A stretch of DNA of 64,000 nt from Ostrinia nubilalis (GCF_963855985.1 NC_087111.1:2671001-2735000); one strand, 5' to 3'; positions 1 through 11,782 are shown, numbered from the stretch's first letter. Numbers and translations: made by a program. Notes: generated from the sequence alone by a model not told the origin.

Positions 1-855
1 CTTAAATTTCCAAGAATATCCTTACCTGGTGACCAGTGCCTAGGTCAGAGCTGCCCTGGTCTTGGTACAGACTTAACCAGCTCTCAAGGGCTCTTAGGTG
101 ACATAGTACCTGCAGATCATTCCAAGAATATCCTTACCTGGTGAACAGTGCAGCGAAAAACCAGACCAAATCACAGATCAGGGCTGCCCTAGTCTTGGTG
201 CAAACGTTACCAGCTCTCAAGCCCTGGTCTTGATACAGACGTAACCAGCCCAAGGGCCCGAAGATAGGGCAGTACCTGCAGATCATTCTATGATATTCTT
301 ACCTGGTGAACAATGCAGCGAAAAACCAGACCAGAGCACAGATCAGCGCTGCTCTGGTCTTGATGCATACGAAACCAGCTCTCAAGGGCTCGCAGCTCGC
401 AGATGACCAAAGCACAGATCAGCGCTGCCCTGGTCTTGGTACAGACGTATCCTGCTTTCAAGGGCTCTCAAATGGGCTCTCAGATAGCGTATTACCTCCA
501 GAATATTCTAGAATATTATTACCTGGTGAACCGTGCAGCGAAGAACCAGACCAGAGCACATATCAGCGCTGCCCTGGTCTTGGTGCAGACGTAACCAGCT
601 CTCAAGCCTCGGTCTTGATACAGACGTAGCCAGCTCTCAAGGGCCCGCAGATATCGAAAATCCTTCTTGATCATTCTAGAATATCCTCACCTGGTGAACA
701 ATGCAGCGAAGAACCAGACCAAAGCACAGATCAGGGCTGCTCTAGTCTTGGTGCAAACGTAACCAGCTCTCAAGCCCTGGTCTTGATACAGACGTAACCA
801 GCCCAAGGGCTCGAAGATAGGGCAGTACCTGCAGATCATTCTATGATATTCTTAC
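1..855 (-). repeat. Tandem array of partial copies of receptor exon 2
   Basis: Direct repeats in receptor orientation directly downstream of the exon at 856-1036. The donor motif (plus-strand acctggtga) starts at 24, 136, 301, 521, 689 and, in the true exon, 854, usually 165-168 bases apart; another copy near 391-465 is truncated. Each unit holds about the last 105 bases of the exon, from the Tyr codon of the ERY motif to the donor, plus 30-50 intron bases. Each of the five complete-ended copies keeps a GT donor after ACCAG (GTAAGG, GTAAGG, GTAAGA, GTAATA, GTGAGG). The copies ending at 139, 304, 524 and 692 are open in the receptor frame from the Leu-Arg-Ala-Gly segment to the donor; the copy at about 27-90 has stops and a deletion. 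No copy has the exon's acceptor or 5' half, so none is a complete exon. Confidence 0.9.
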
Positions 856-1036
856 CTGGTGAACAGTGCAGCGAAGAACCAGACCAGAGCACATATCAGC
901 GCTGCCCTGGTCTTGGTGCAGACGTATCCAGCTCTCAAGGGCTCGCAGATTGCGTAATACCGCTCGAAGCTGATAGCCAGGATCGTGAGGACCGAGGCGT
1001 GGGTCACCGTCAGCTCCACGAAAGGGACTGCTAGAC
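856..1036 (-). CDS. ETHR: Neuropeptide GPCR exon 2 (TM3, ERY motif, TM4), probable ETH receptor
   Basis: Internal 181-nt coding exon of the receptor whose first exon is at 14901-15336. The acceptor is strong: a TTCTAAC branch-like site, a pyrimidine tract and CCCAG before position 1036. The donor is ACCAG|GTAAGA at 856/855. The first two bases complete a Cys codon begun in exon 1, giving KELC then LAVPFVELTV; the exon ends with AG of the next codon. TM3 runs through the HASVLTILAI segment to FERYYAIC, where ERY is the class A G-protein-coupling motif, then a Lys/Arg-rich second intracellular loop (CTKTRAA) and TM4 (LICALVWFFAALFT). This block is very conserved in insect ecdysis-triggering-hormone receptors, and I infer that identity. 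A related peptide receptor is the alternative. Later exons, including the ETHR-A/B alternative ones, lie outside the window. Confidence 0.85.
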
Positions 1037-1339
1037 CTGGGAAGAGGAAGATGGCGTTAGAACAGGTTTATGAACTCTTTTAAAATGACGCTTATTAATC
1101 TAGATTTTAACAAGGTATGCATACCATAGTTAGGGTTGTTTTGCCGCATTTGTACCTACAACTGTCAAAATTAGTCTGTGGCCCAAAGTGCTAACCATAC
1201 CTAATTCAGACTCCTCCAGACAGGTGAATGTCAGACTCTGTAGCGTCAATACGTTTAAAAAGACTGTGTTGTGACCTGACTGCTAATGGAAGGAATGTGT
1301 TACGATTTTATTTAAGAGTATAGATAATATCGTGGAACC

Positions 1340-1432
1340 CAGTTATTGTGGAAGTCATTGGGGGAGACCTATGTTCAGCAGTAGACGTCATTCATGGCTG
1401 ACATGATGATGATGATGAAGGATGATGATAGA
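1340..1432 (+). mobile_element. RTE LINE 3' end fragment
   Basis: Degenerate copy of the last ~25 codons of an RTE reverse transcriptase (attgggggagacctatgt), followed by a GATGATGAT tail typical of lepidopteran RTE elements. Severely 5'-truncated. Confidence 0.75.
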
Positions 1433-2755
1433 TAATATTCGTGTCTTTTGGATGCTGTATTCAAAAGTCTAAAAAGTAATTAGCAAGTCCTTATGAAACT
1501 ATTCTTAATTCCATAATTGATTTACCTCAGGCTGTAGTATAATTTAATTATATTTTATTTATTCACTCAAAAGAGGTGGCTTTTACCAGAATGCATTAGC
1601 AAACAATCGCAACTGCAATTTCCCAGCGATGTCCCAACCTCGCCTTTATTATTTTGTCGTTCTTTTAGTATCGGGTTCCGTGGAAAAATCTAGCGTTAAC
1701 TTCACTTGAATAATTCAATAAAATTGGAGCATTTCTATGAGAGATTTCGAGCATTTTGTAATTTTGAACGTATTAAGTGTCCTTACACTTATTTTGATTG
1801 ATTTATCTTACAATTTACTATATTACTATTTGTACATGGCGTTTTTATTAATCGTATTCGTATCAGAAAACGCATTGTACGACAAGATACCTATGCAAGG
1901 TACAATTCATGAATTTTTCAAAAATTTCTTACACGTACAGTTTTACCAACATAAGTTACGGTGACGCGAAGTCAGTTATTGGCAAATATTAATTAATAGT
2001 TCTGCTCAACTAACTTGATTTGGTAGCTTTTCACTTTAACAAGACAGTGTTTTTCAACTTTTCTTTTACTTTAACTTATCTTCTTGCTAATTTCATTAGG
2101 AGGGTAGGTATATTATGTACCCGAAACACCAATACACGTAATATTATGTAACCTAAGATTATAATACCCTGAACATAAATAGGTATCCTCCCACGCACCA
2201 CTCACTCCGTAAATTCAATACGTGCATTGTTTTGGTGAAATGTATGAAATGTATCCTTCAACCAAACGATACGAGTACTTAGAGTACAGAAATTGTATAC
2301 CAAGAAGCCTTCAGAGGGGATCAAGTATACAATCTCAAAGTCGAGAACTGAACTAAAATTACTGGCCTACTTCGGGGACCGAACTACTAGGTATTTCGGG
2401 TTTAATAACAGACATTTGTGTGCGTATCTATTTTATTGGTCTAAATGTTTTTATGTATAAATAAGTTGTATGTTTTTACAAATAAATGCCCATTTTCATT
2501 GTTCATATTACAAGTCCGATATCTATAGTCCATTTTCTTAGAGGGCGCTTTTCTTTTCTTCCATAAAAATGGATCATTTTTAATTTCCTTAAAAATCAAA
2601 GTGTCAGTCTGAAACAATGACAAAATATCAATACTTATCTACATAATACCGTAACATATCCTATGGTTAAGTCTTCATATTTAGTCCAGTACTACTTTAT
2701 CCAACAGCTTAGCTTTAAGCCATATTTGTTTAGCATGCTAGCATGACGTTAGTAC
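1433..2755. other. Unassigned AT-rich intronic sequence
   Basis: No coding exon, RNA gene or recognisable repeat seen. Short ORFs at 1737-1964 (+) and 2441-2623 (-) have AT-driven composition and no motif. Confidence 0.5.
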
Positions 2756-3166
2756 TAGTGATGCATCAGATCATCAAAAATGAATCCACGGATAGTGCGG
2801 ATACCAAAACCAACCCCCGCGGATATTATACATAAAATAATTACGTATATATCCGACTTATCCGTGGATGAAATATACATAAGAATCTCGGCTGTTTTAA
2901 AAATAAAAAAAATAAATAGAAATTACATAATAATATTTATTTCAGGCAAGGCCCATAAAAGTTTTAAACTGTTTTTCTAACTTCTTGCGCTGCTTCTTAT
3001 CAGCACTGGCCCATTGGTAGAGTTAAAATAATACTGGGACGTGTAAAAGCGTCAAATAATCAAAATAAATAAGCTAAGAATTACATTTAGCCCTACCACT
3101 GCAACTACCATTAAGTATTTTTGCACCCTTAGATATCCGCGGATACGGATATCCGTCCCATCACTA
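2756..3166. mobile_element. Possible non-autonomous hAT-like element
   Basis: Ends TAGTGATG and CATCACTA form an 8-bp terminal inverted repeat, with subterminal atccgcgg-type motifs at both sides. The 8-bp flanks do not match, so the boundaries are uncertain. A fragment of another LINE-tail family lies inside (2985-3065). Confidence 0.35.
2985..3065 (+). mobile_element. LINE-like 3' tail family (cttctcagcac type)
   Basis: Shares the order cttcttatcagcac, ggccca, ggtag, gggacgtgtaaaagcg with copies at 11270-11420, 19895-20055, 29701-29900 and 58923-59000. Probably the 3' UTR of a LINE; here a short internal fragment. Confidence 0.5.
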
Positions 3167-3483
3167 TACGAAGTGGTTAGCAGCCATGGTTAGTACGGCG
3201 CATCAATGGATGGCTGGTGAGCTCTATGATTTACGTCGCCATATATCTTTGAAACCGCCGGCATTGTGTGAACTACAGTGAAATATTCCCCACGACCTAT
3301 GAAATCATTTTGCCTAAATGTTTCCATTTTATACAAATACAAATATTCTTCAGAATGTAAATTTTAGTAGGAAATAACTATTATGACGAGAAAAGATGTT
3401 TGGTGCAGTAAAATAGTTTTTCAGGAAAAATATTTTAAGGAAAGGTACTTAATAATTATTGTTATTATTTTTGCTGTGCCTGT

Positions 3484-3684
3484 CTATACTAATATTATAA
3501 ATGCGAAAGTAACTGTCTGTCTGTCTGTCTCGCTTTCACGCCTAAACCATTGAACCGATTTGGATGTTTGGCATAGATATAGTTTGAGTCCCGAGAAAGG
3601 ACATAGGATAGTTTTTATCCCGGTTTCTGAAACAGGGACGCCGCGATAAAGTTTTTCTGTGACAGACAAAAACAAAAGCTAGTC
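3484..3684 (+). mobile_element. Non-autonomous Helitron-like element with (CTGT)n
   Basis: Starts tatactaatattataaatg, carries a short (CTGT)n microsatellite, then the family body (ttgagtcccgagaaaggaca) and ends gacagacaaaaacaaaagctagt, with the 3' CTAG expected of Helitrons. The GC-rich terminal hairpin is degraded here. Other copies: 5265, 36977, 45303, 51147, 63720. Confidence 0.7.
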
Positions 3685-3812
3685 GTCGATAAATGAGCTA
3701 TCCAACACAAAATATTTTTTAAATCGAACCAGTAGTTCCTGAAATTAGCGCGTTCAAGCAAACAAAAAAAACTCCCGCTTTATTATTATTCGTATATGTA
3801 GATATTATCTTA
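3685..3812 (-). mobile_element. Helitron-like fragment
   Basis: Matches the distal part of the element at 57445-57692 (gagctatccaacacaaaa, aaatcgaaccagtag, gcgttcaa). It abuts the previous element in the opposite orientation. Confidence 0.55.
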
Positions 3813-4514
3813 AATCAGTGTCCATTAATTGGACTAAGGATTTACCTAAGAAATATTCATGCTGCAATACTGACCACAATTGGACTGTTGCTATGGTAAC
3901 CACAGGACGGGGTGACAGCGCCATGCTACTTTATTAGCCAAGCGGAATACCAGGATAGTGGTTTTAGCCAATTAATTGTATCTGTACAAAGTGAGATAGC
4001 TTGCAATTGAATTCATAGACCTGAGATCTAAATGTAAGATAGGTAGATAGTATTCGACATTATAATGGTTTTTTTATTCTGCTTTTAAAATGAAATGTTT
4101 CTAGATTTCGTGCTGAAAAATAAATTGTTAAAATTATTCACCAATGATCTGTCTATGATCGGGCTATGAATGAATTGTCAATTGACGTTGTATTTTCTGT
4201 TTTCTTTTTTATTAAAACAGCAAATGAAAATGAACCAGTTTTTGGAACATCATTTAAAATATTCCCTTTTACGAGTTATTTCTAGGGATTACTCGTACAT
4301 ATTGGTATAGTTTCTGCCAGAAAGCAGTACTTTTCCTTAGCCTACACACAATAGGCTTACTTACTTTTCTCTTAGGAAAATGCACATGTTCGTATTTCTC
4401 ACGCGACACGCTTCGCATTAGAGACTTTGTGTGACAAATTGAAAACCGTGTGAATGTGCTGATATAAAATTTACTTTATGCTGGCCAAAAAGTCCACAGT
4501 CATTTCGTTGCGGG
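3813..4514. other. Unassigned intronic sequence
   Basis: AT-rich; no coding exon, RNA gene or repeat recognised. Confidence 0.5.
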
Positions 4515-4640
4515 TCCAATGACTTTCCCCGGGACAAACTTGACCTTCACTGGCTGGGTTTTTATTGGCGGTCAAGCTGTAGATCCTGGCTACACAGGAG
4601 TTGCAGCTGTGAGAACGAAAGGTGGGAATAGTCCCGTTAA
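4515..4640 (+). repeat. Dispersed repeat with a conserved reading frame
   Basis: Copy of a family also at 40135-40325 (+), 61285-61400 (-) and 62990-63150 (-). One frame stays open and similar in three copies, reading TNLTFTGWVFIGGQAVDPG in this one. I do not recognise a protein family; probably the coding tail of a mobile element. Confidence 0.6.
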
Positions 4641-5264
4641 TAACTGTGTGAAAAGTTGTTCAAGGCTTTTGTAGCGATACATCATAAATACTATGTTTTT
4701 ATAATGAGCGCTATATTTGCGAATTGTATAAAATAAGTAACTTTCCAAGATGATTCATACAAAGATCTTGACAAACATCTGGACACATGTGTGTTGTAAC
4801 TGGAATAAAGAAACTCCTTCTTTCTTTTTGTTTCAAATTAAAGCACCCAATTTTGTAATATAAAATAACATTTCTAAACTATATATAATTATGTAGTTCC
4901 TGAATTACTGAATTCCTAAAAGGATAAATTTGATGAAAACGCCGGAACAGTACCTAGAACTAATTTCACATTGTGTTATTTCTAAGTTAATTCCACAAAC
5001 CAATAAATCCAGCCCGCATAGTAAGTGTCGAGTCATTGTTAGAAAACTAATTGTAATTTGCGTCATTAGATACATTGTTCCACTAATTAAATAAATAATT
5101 GGTTGTATTGTAGTATTTAACCGTGGAAAAATTTAAAGGGAACAAACTATTTATTTGGTTCTACTTTCTCATTTTTGATTTGAACGATCGTACCGTAACC
5201 GTGGTACGATGAGTAGGTAGTGTAAATATCCATATGTGTGACTTTACATTTTACGAGAATATTA
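4641..5264. other. Unassigned intronic sequence
   Basis: AT-rich; contains aataaagaaactccttcttt near 4803, possibly an old LINE or SINE tail. Nothing else supported. Confidence 0.4.
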
Positions 5265-5650
5265 GCTTTCCGCCCGCGGAATGTTGTCTGTGACAGAAAA
5301 ACTTAATCTTGTTTTAAAAACCGGGATAAAAACTATCCTACGTCTTTTCTATCTCTTTGCCAAATTTCATCAAAATCAGTTCAGTAGTTTAGGCGTGAAA
5401 GCGTCACAGACAGACAGAGTTACTTCTGCATCTATACAGGGTGACTGGAACTGAACCCGCCATAGCTAATGCGCGTATAGAGGAGGTCATTTGCTAATTA
5501 TTGAACCTTACTTTCTATGACTAAAGTTTAATAGTTTAGGAGATATGTCAATTTTTATAAATTACTTTTTATCCCGTTCGAAATTAAAAAAGAGTCTGCT
5601 TATTTATTGCCATTAAGGCGGAACAAAGTTCGCCGGGTCAGCTAGTTTAT
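5265..5650. mobile_element. Two abutting Helitron-like elements
   Basis: 5265-5437 is a minus-strand copy of the (CTGT)n Helitron-like family (agctttccgcccgcgg to the cagacagacagag repeat). 5438-5650 is another segment (acagggtgactggaactgaa) ending gccgggtcagctagt on the plus strand, a Helitron-type CTAG end, followed by ttataatattagta, which looks like the 5' end of a further copy. Confidence 0.6.
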
Positions 5651-6092
5651 AATATTAGTACAGATTAGAGACTGATTGTAGGTACATTCATTGTGAATTA
5701 AATCGGGATAATCGTTTGATACTTTGACACTATGAAGAAGATATGACTGCCAAACGCTACACAGCCCTAATGAACTATTGCCACTTGAAGTTGTCTCGAT
5801 CAAACTGCATAATTTTCTCGATGTAGAGATACTTTTGCAGAACTTCAAGCGTAACGATATTTTTTATTTTGAAATCGGTCTAGGGGTACCGTGTCCATTG
5901 AAGATGTCACAACTGCCTCGTTGAGACTGCGCCCCATTTTTCAGATCCTGCAAAGATTATGCCATGATGACTGTCTTTTCAGCAAAACTGATGTGCGTGA
6001 GATGTTCACAGTTAACATTTAGATATAGGAAAGGGGCGAGTTCTTTCCGTTTCAGCGTCTCGAAGACATTTTTCCGTACACTCGTTAACAAT

Positions 6093-6250
6093 TTCAGAGA
6101 TGTAACATCTCACAGGCCCCTCACTAGCTGGACCGACGATCTGGTGAAGGTCATGTAAAGTAGGTACCTAGATGCGGGCAGCGCAGATCCAGTCATTATG
6201 GATATCCTGGGGGAGGCCTTTGTCCAGCAGTGGAAGTCATTTGGCTGAAT
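6093..6250 (+). mobile_element. RTE LINE 3' end fragment
   Basis: Contains ctggaccgacgatctggtga, atcctgggggaggcctttgt and ccagcagtgga, the C-terminal coding segment of the RTE family, in degraded form and without an intact frame. Confidence 0.7.
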
Positions 6251-7352
6251 CGAACGAAAACGACGGACTTCTCGACGTTATAATTAGTGCTACCGTGGGT
6301 GTGTCGCGTCCACATACAGTTTGATTACCTACGTTGTTACAGCTGTTAGTTCTTGTGCATATTATATTAATTACAGTGGCCGAACGTTGCAGTTCGCTGG
6401 AGGGCGGCGCCCACGCGGTTTTAAAGAACACACTGGTATGAGCAAACGCCCGCCCACAACGATGTTAAGGCTACATGCAGTGCTTTTGTTTAATCACCTT
6501 TAATATACCTAACACAGGATTTATGAAGGTATTATTTGAGGCTTTATTTGAAGTATATTTTATGCTTTTAGCTCTATAAAGTGGACAATTCGGAGAAAAC
6601 GGTCGCATTAATCTCTTTCAACAGTTTATGAGTCTAGCGAGGTTGTATTTATTTACTATGGTTAAATAAAATAAGATATCAGGAAAAATATTGTAATAAA
6701 ATTAATAAAAAAATGAGTTGTCGACCACAGCAACTTGGATTTCGATTCGTTTAACCGTTTAGATTGTTTGACAAATACGAAACTTGGGAACGTCTCAAAG
6801 CGATCACAATCGCGAATTGAGAGTGAAGTGTCAGCCTTTTTTTAATTGATATTTATCAGCTACTTAAATAAAAAACGCCTTACGAGACAAATACCAACTT
6901 TAAGTAAGTAATACCTTTTGTTTTATTATTCAAGTCAGTCACATTTTTTAAGGGGTCCTTAGTTTTAATGGAGAACTTTCAATACCTAGACTACCCATGA
7001 TCTATTTTCTACATAATCCATTCAACTAATCAAATAAATCCATCCACAAGAAACCCAGTAACATTTTGGTGGAATTCGGCTGACTCCGAGAACGGTGTGA
7101 TTTATCTCCACGACATAAATATATGTCGCTCCTCCCAGCTGTCAATTACGAACCCTTATGGGCATAGGGCTCCCCTATGCCTTCCCTAGGAATTGCTAGA
7201 GGTATGTATAGTCCAGTCCGGGCCAATTGAAACTCTGTGGTGTTCAAGATAAATAAATTATTTCTTCATAATTGTACCCAATTTTAAAGTTATATTCATG
7301 CCATAGTATCATAGGTACTCGTGTCATCATTTTAGACCTTTAACCGTAAAGA
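6251..7352. other. Unassigned intronic sequence
   Basis: No exon or RNA gene seen. A small hairpin (ggcataggg/ccctatgcc) lies near 7160-7180. Short ORFs on both strands at 6237-6503 lack any motif. Confidence 0.45.
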
Positions 7353-7542
7353 GAGTCATCATCATCATCGTCGTTTCAGCCATAGGACGTCCACTGCTTA
7401 ACATAGGCTTCCCCCAATGACTTCTACAGTGACCAGTTGGCAGCGGCCTGCATCCAGCGCCTTCCCGCTACCTTCTTGAGGTCGTTTGTCCACCTTCACG
7501 CTGCGCTTTTCGGTACCTACTTGCCCTCCACTCCAGAGCCTT
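7353..7542 (-). mobile_element. RTE LINE 3' end fragment
   Basis: tcatcatcatcatcg tail, then ataggacgtccactgc, ggcttcccccaatgactt and gcatccagcgccttcc: the reverse complement of the RTE C-terminus, truncated about 190 bases from the end. Confidence 0.8.
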
Positions 7543-8295
7543 TTTTTACGTTTCAGCTGACTAACTATTGGTCAAAACAGTTTTGACCAATCGTATCGCA
7601 GAATCGATGAAGCGCGTCTGGATTGGAAACGTTAAAAATTACCGTAATAGGGGCTCGGAACCTTGCTGCCCCATCCAAGTAAAGAGGAGGAACTACAGGA
7701 CATTTTCTAATTTAATACTATGAAGAATACTCGTATATTCAAGGTTAATAATTATTAAGTCTTAAGTTGAATTTGTCACAATGAAGGTAAAGTAAATAAT
7801 GTTGAGATCACCGAAGCTCTTCAATCTTTCCTTCTTATTTAAAATATCACGATTATATTAAAAGATCGCGAAATTTAATTTCAAAAATGTAAAAGGCCCT
7901 GCGTTTTTAGCCTCGGCGGCTATAAAGTAGCCGAAAACCTCCATAATTCCGTAGTTATTATACCAACCTAGCAGATCATGGTGCGATTTGAAAAATCTTA
8001 ATTGAGCTTAACTTTTGTAAAAAAAATTGAGAAAGAAAAACCCTTTACAGTAAAGGTCTTTCACACAAAATCGACAAAGGATTGTCTACAACTTCAGAAG
8101 AACAAGGAAACAAAAAGATTAATTTTGCGTAGCAACCTTGACTTTAAAAATAAGGTGACGGAGTAATATTCCCCTTTGTGTATCTGTTTAGTGACGGCTT
8201 CTTGGTCTAGTTACTTCCTGTTTAGACGAGAGAGACAGCGATTGTAAGTTCATATCCCACAGTGGACAAATAATCTAGTAAAGAGCAAACACATC

Positions 8296-8378
8296 GATCA
8301 TCATCATCCTTTCAGCTGTAGGACGCCCACTGCTTTCATAGGCCTCCCCCAAAGATTTCCAAGAACCGATTGGAAATT
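8296..8378 (-). mobile_element. RTE LINE 3' end fragment
   Basis: atcatcatcc tail followed by gtaggacgcccactgct and aggcctcccccaaagat; short 5'-truncated copy. Confidence 0.75.
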
Positions 8379-9924
8379 TTAATATAATAAATATGGATGT
8401 ATGACGCCTATACGTTCAATTGAATCAATAAAGAAGATACGCATACACGTCTGTCGCAAACAAACTCAAAAGTATTGCAGCTTAATTCGGTAGGTAGAGT
8501 TTAAATCAAATTAAATATTATAATTTTCCCAAAACATGGTATTATTACATAGGTGTTTAGCTTCATAGACAAAGCATGGAAATATTATAGAGTTGTTAGT
8601 TCTTTTGTAATGGCAATGCATGGAAATATTATAGAGTTGGTCCTAATTATTTTCTAATGTAAATACCAATAATGGTATTTCTGTAGGGTGATAGAAATAT
8701 TCCTGGCCCAAATATTCCTTTGTTATGTAAGCCTAATTGTATTGTCATTGTCACAGTATGTGCAGACCTGTGTAAAGACTAATAAAGTTTTCATAATTAC
8801 TATTATATCATCCACAAAATGTGAGTCGCAAATCACAATCTTCATTGCAGAAGTAATAAAGTGTGCAACGCAACGTTATTTGTACTAAAGATATAATTGC
8901 CGCCAATAAAAAGGCGGTAAAACACAAGTGTCCAGGTTCCCGCGAAGTTTATTTTTAATTCCGGGAGTCGTGGCCATGGTTGGCGCAGTTTGCGCAAATT
9001 ATAAGTTGTGAAAATCCTATCTTTTGTTGGACCGCAACGGAATATTGTCAAGTTCGGTTTAGGTGTGTAGAAATTGAAAATCACAAATGTATTAATTTGT
9101 AACAGGTAAATTAAGCAACTATCCGTAAGGTCCGAATAGCTTCAAGAAAATGATAGTACCGTCCCCCTTTTCTCTTTTGCTTGACTTGGCCTTCCCTCAG
9201 ATAATAATGAAAATCGAAACAATCTAATCTTTTTGAGAAAATATATTCAAATTCAAATTCTTTATTGCTATTCCACACGTTTATGGATGTTCAAAGATTA
9301 CTAATTATAGGTACAATATTATTATTGTTATTGAAACTTTTTTTCATATTAATTAGTGTGACAAACCCCGAAGAAACTAGCTATTTCATTTTAGTTAGAC
9401 TTTACCAGACAAAATAACCACCGTAATATAAATGTAACAACGTGTATATTATTATTTCCCGCGAGCAAATTGAACAATACGAAGATGTGATCGTTTTAAT
9501 TGCTAGTGTAATAGACTTGCAGCTCTCCCCTGTGTGTGGTTTTCTCTATTGGAGAGTACAACATAATATTCATATATATGTACTTCTAATTTCCAATTTC
9601 TAAAGATCATAACGTACTGCACGTTATTCGAAAGTTAGCAAAAAGTTAATTAACTAATTAATATATTTTCTAAATATGAAAATATTGAAAGACAAACAAT
9701 TTAATTGATAGTAATTAGTGTTGATTAATTAATGATTTGTAGATCGTTACCATTGCTATTTACCGAAAATAAAAGACACTTTTTTCACCAAACCGCCTTT
9801 CAAAAATCGTAGTACTCCGGAAATTTCAGCCTACAAATATAATTTTTATTTTCTGAACTTTCTCGCGTTTCTTAAAGTATTTAAAGAATTAGTTTGTAAT
9901 TTAATTAATGAAAAGACTGCCTTT
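8379..9924. other. Unassigned intronic sequence
   Basis: AT-rich. A 30-bp direct repeat (catggaaatattatagagtt) occurs near 8574 and 8619. tcaaattcaaattctttattg near 9248 resembles a minus-strand LINE poly-A end. No coding exon seen. Confidence 0.4.
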
Positions 9925-10845
9925 TTAACCGACTTCAAAAAAGGAGGAGGTTATATGTTCGACTGTATGTATTTTTTTTTTCTATGTATGTTCACCGATT
10001 ACTCCGTCAATTGTGGACCGATTTTCAAAATTCTTTTTTTGTTCGATAGGGTACACTTCTGAGGTGGTCCCATTGTCACCAAGTTAGGATCTGATGATGG
10101 GATCCTAGGGAAATCGAGGGCAACCCTCAAATTTTATAGGCACGTATATCGTTTTTCAAACTTTTTCTTAACTTATTCAAGTATTTGCTCCTGGAAATCA
10201 TCATCTCATATTGATGAGCTGATGATAGAAGGTAAAACTCCTTAATACTTAGGAATTGGAAGATAATTCTTTTAATTTTATAGATAAGTATAGTTTCTAA
10301 AGTTATTCAAGTGTTTACATCAGATATTCATCATCTCATCATGATGAACTGGTCATGGTAGGTACAACTCCTTAATGCTTAGGAGTTGGAGGATAATTCT
10401 TTAAATATTATAGGTACAAATAGACCAACAGTTGTATTCTTTCATGTTTTTAAGGTGGGCTGACGGTTTAAGGTCTTTTTAGGTTTCCTATATGGTAACC
10501 TGTATTTTGTAGGGAATATTATTTTACACTAGACATGAAGAATATGGTCTCAATGTACTGCCTACCTTCAGTGGTAACATCAAGGTAATAATTAGTTAAC
10601 TAAAAAGCAAGAAATAAGTAAAATTTTATAAAAAAAAATAAAACCAACTCCAAAAAACCTACACCTTGCAGGCAAACTTTACATGTTTCATAATCTTGGC
10701 ACCGACTCCAGAAGTATCAATCATGGTATACCTACATAAATATTAATTCGTCCTAATAAATAAGTAGGTAATTAGTAATTATTTTTCTACTTTTTAGTGT
10801 AGGTTTTTTGGAGTCGGTTTTATTTTTTTTTATAATCTTAATCCA
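9925..10845. mobile_element. Composite of DNA elements with AACCGACTTCAAA-type ends
   Basis: The left end ttttaaccgacttcaaaaaa matches the right end (reverse complement) of the element at 58496-58912. Inside is a second unit, 10621-10843, with ~40-bp inverted repeats (ataaaaccaactccaaaaaa against ttttttggagtcggttttat). Two related blocks at ~10190-10270 and ~10315-10400 (atcatctcat, gatgagctga/gatgaactgg, actccttaat) are a local duplication. No transposase ORF. Confidence 0.55.
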
Positions 10846-11269
10846 AAAGTGCCAACCCTAGTCAATCCAAGCGCACACTTTATTACACTTAATTGGGGCG
10901 CATCACTTCTTACTCCGTTTGCACACTTCATTCCAAAACCAAGCTTAACCAACTGCACTAAGATCTAGTTTCTACTAGCCAACTTGGTCAAACTCTACAT
11001 TTACCTCGACTTTTATTTTGGACCTTCCTTCTACTATTCAAGGTTGATAATTCCCTAAGCAGGTGTGAAGTTAACTTTGTGTGTTTCTAATAAGCGGTTT
11101 TGAACTTTATTTCTTTGTAGTAAGGTCGATGTTTTGTTGTTTTTAGGAACCGTTTAACACAAGGAGACATGTGCTGCGAATGGGGGATAGTGGGCCGCTT
11201 CAGTTTCAGCGGGCAATTGGTTTTTTGGGCTAATTAATAGTAACTGGGTACAGAAGTACATGAGACAAC
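10846..11269. other. Unassigned intronic sequence
   Basis: No feature supported. Confidence 0.4.
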
Positions 11270-11420
11270 AGTTTTATTATAAAACTCATTTATTTATGCA
11301 AATGGGCTAAAAAGCACTTTCACACATCCCAATATTAACCCTACCACTGCTTCGGGACAATAAATGGGCCAGTGCTGAGAAGAAGCAGCGCAAACTGAGT
11401 CACTATTGTCAGCCTCTTTT
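11270..11420 (-). mobile_element. LINE-like 3' tail family (cttctcagcac type)
   Basis: Reverse complement reads cagtttgcgctgcttcttct, ggcccatttattgtcccgaa, gtggtaggg, then an A/T-rich end. Same family as 19895-20055. Confidence 0.55.
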
Positions 11421-11650
11421 TCAAGGGTTTACAGACTTTAAAATATACATAGTTATAAATTATTTATTCGAGCTAGGCAGTTAAGCATCCCAAACATTTT
11501 TATCTTTTAAATAATCATCGACTTTATAGTAGCCCTTTTTCATTAAGGTACTTTTAATAAAGAATTTATTGCATAATCGCCCTTATTACAAATGTAAAAA
11601 AGTCACAATGATTAGCTTAATATGCCATTGTTCATACTATAGGTAGGTAC

Positions 11651-11782
11651 AATCAGCGTCAAATAGTTCGTGACACCTAAAGTGGCTAAAAAGTTGTCAA
11701 CACAACCTTATTCCAATTGTAATAAAGACGTGGTGCGATCTTTTGGCTACTTTGGGTGTCACGATGGTCTGTACTAGATACA
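11651..11782. mobile_element. MITE with GACACC inverted ends
   Basis: Palindromic ~130-bp unit: cgtgacacctaaagtggc near the left and actttgggtgtcacgatg near the right, flanked by cagcgtcaaat- and acagtca-type sequence. The same unit recurs inverted at 41262-41395. No coding capacity. Confidence 0.6.

Noticed and set aside
306..1034. Plus-strand ORFs with repeated LPGEQCSEEPDQ-like peptides, looking like a repetitive secreted protein
   Set aside because: They are the antisense of the receptor exon copies; the minus strand explains every base with splice sites and TM segments.
1737..1964. 75-codon hydrophobic ORF
   Set aside because: AT-rich chance ORF; no start context, domain or neighbouring exon.
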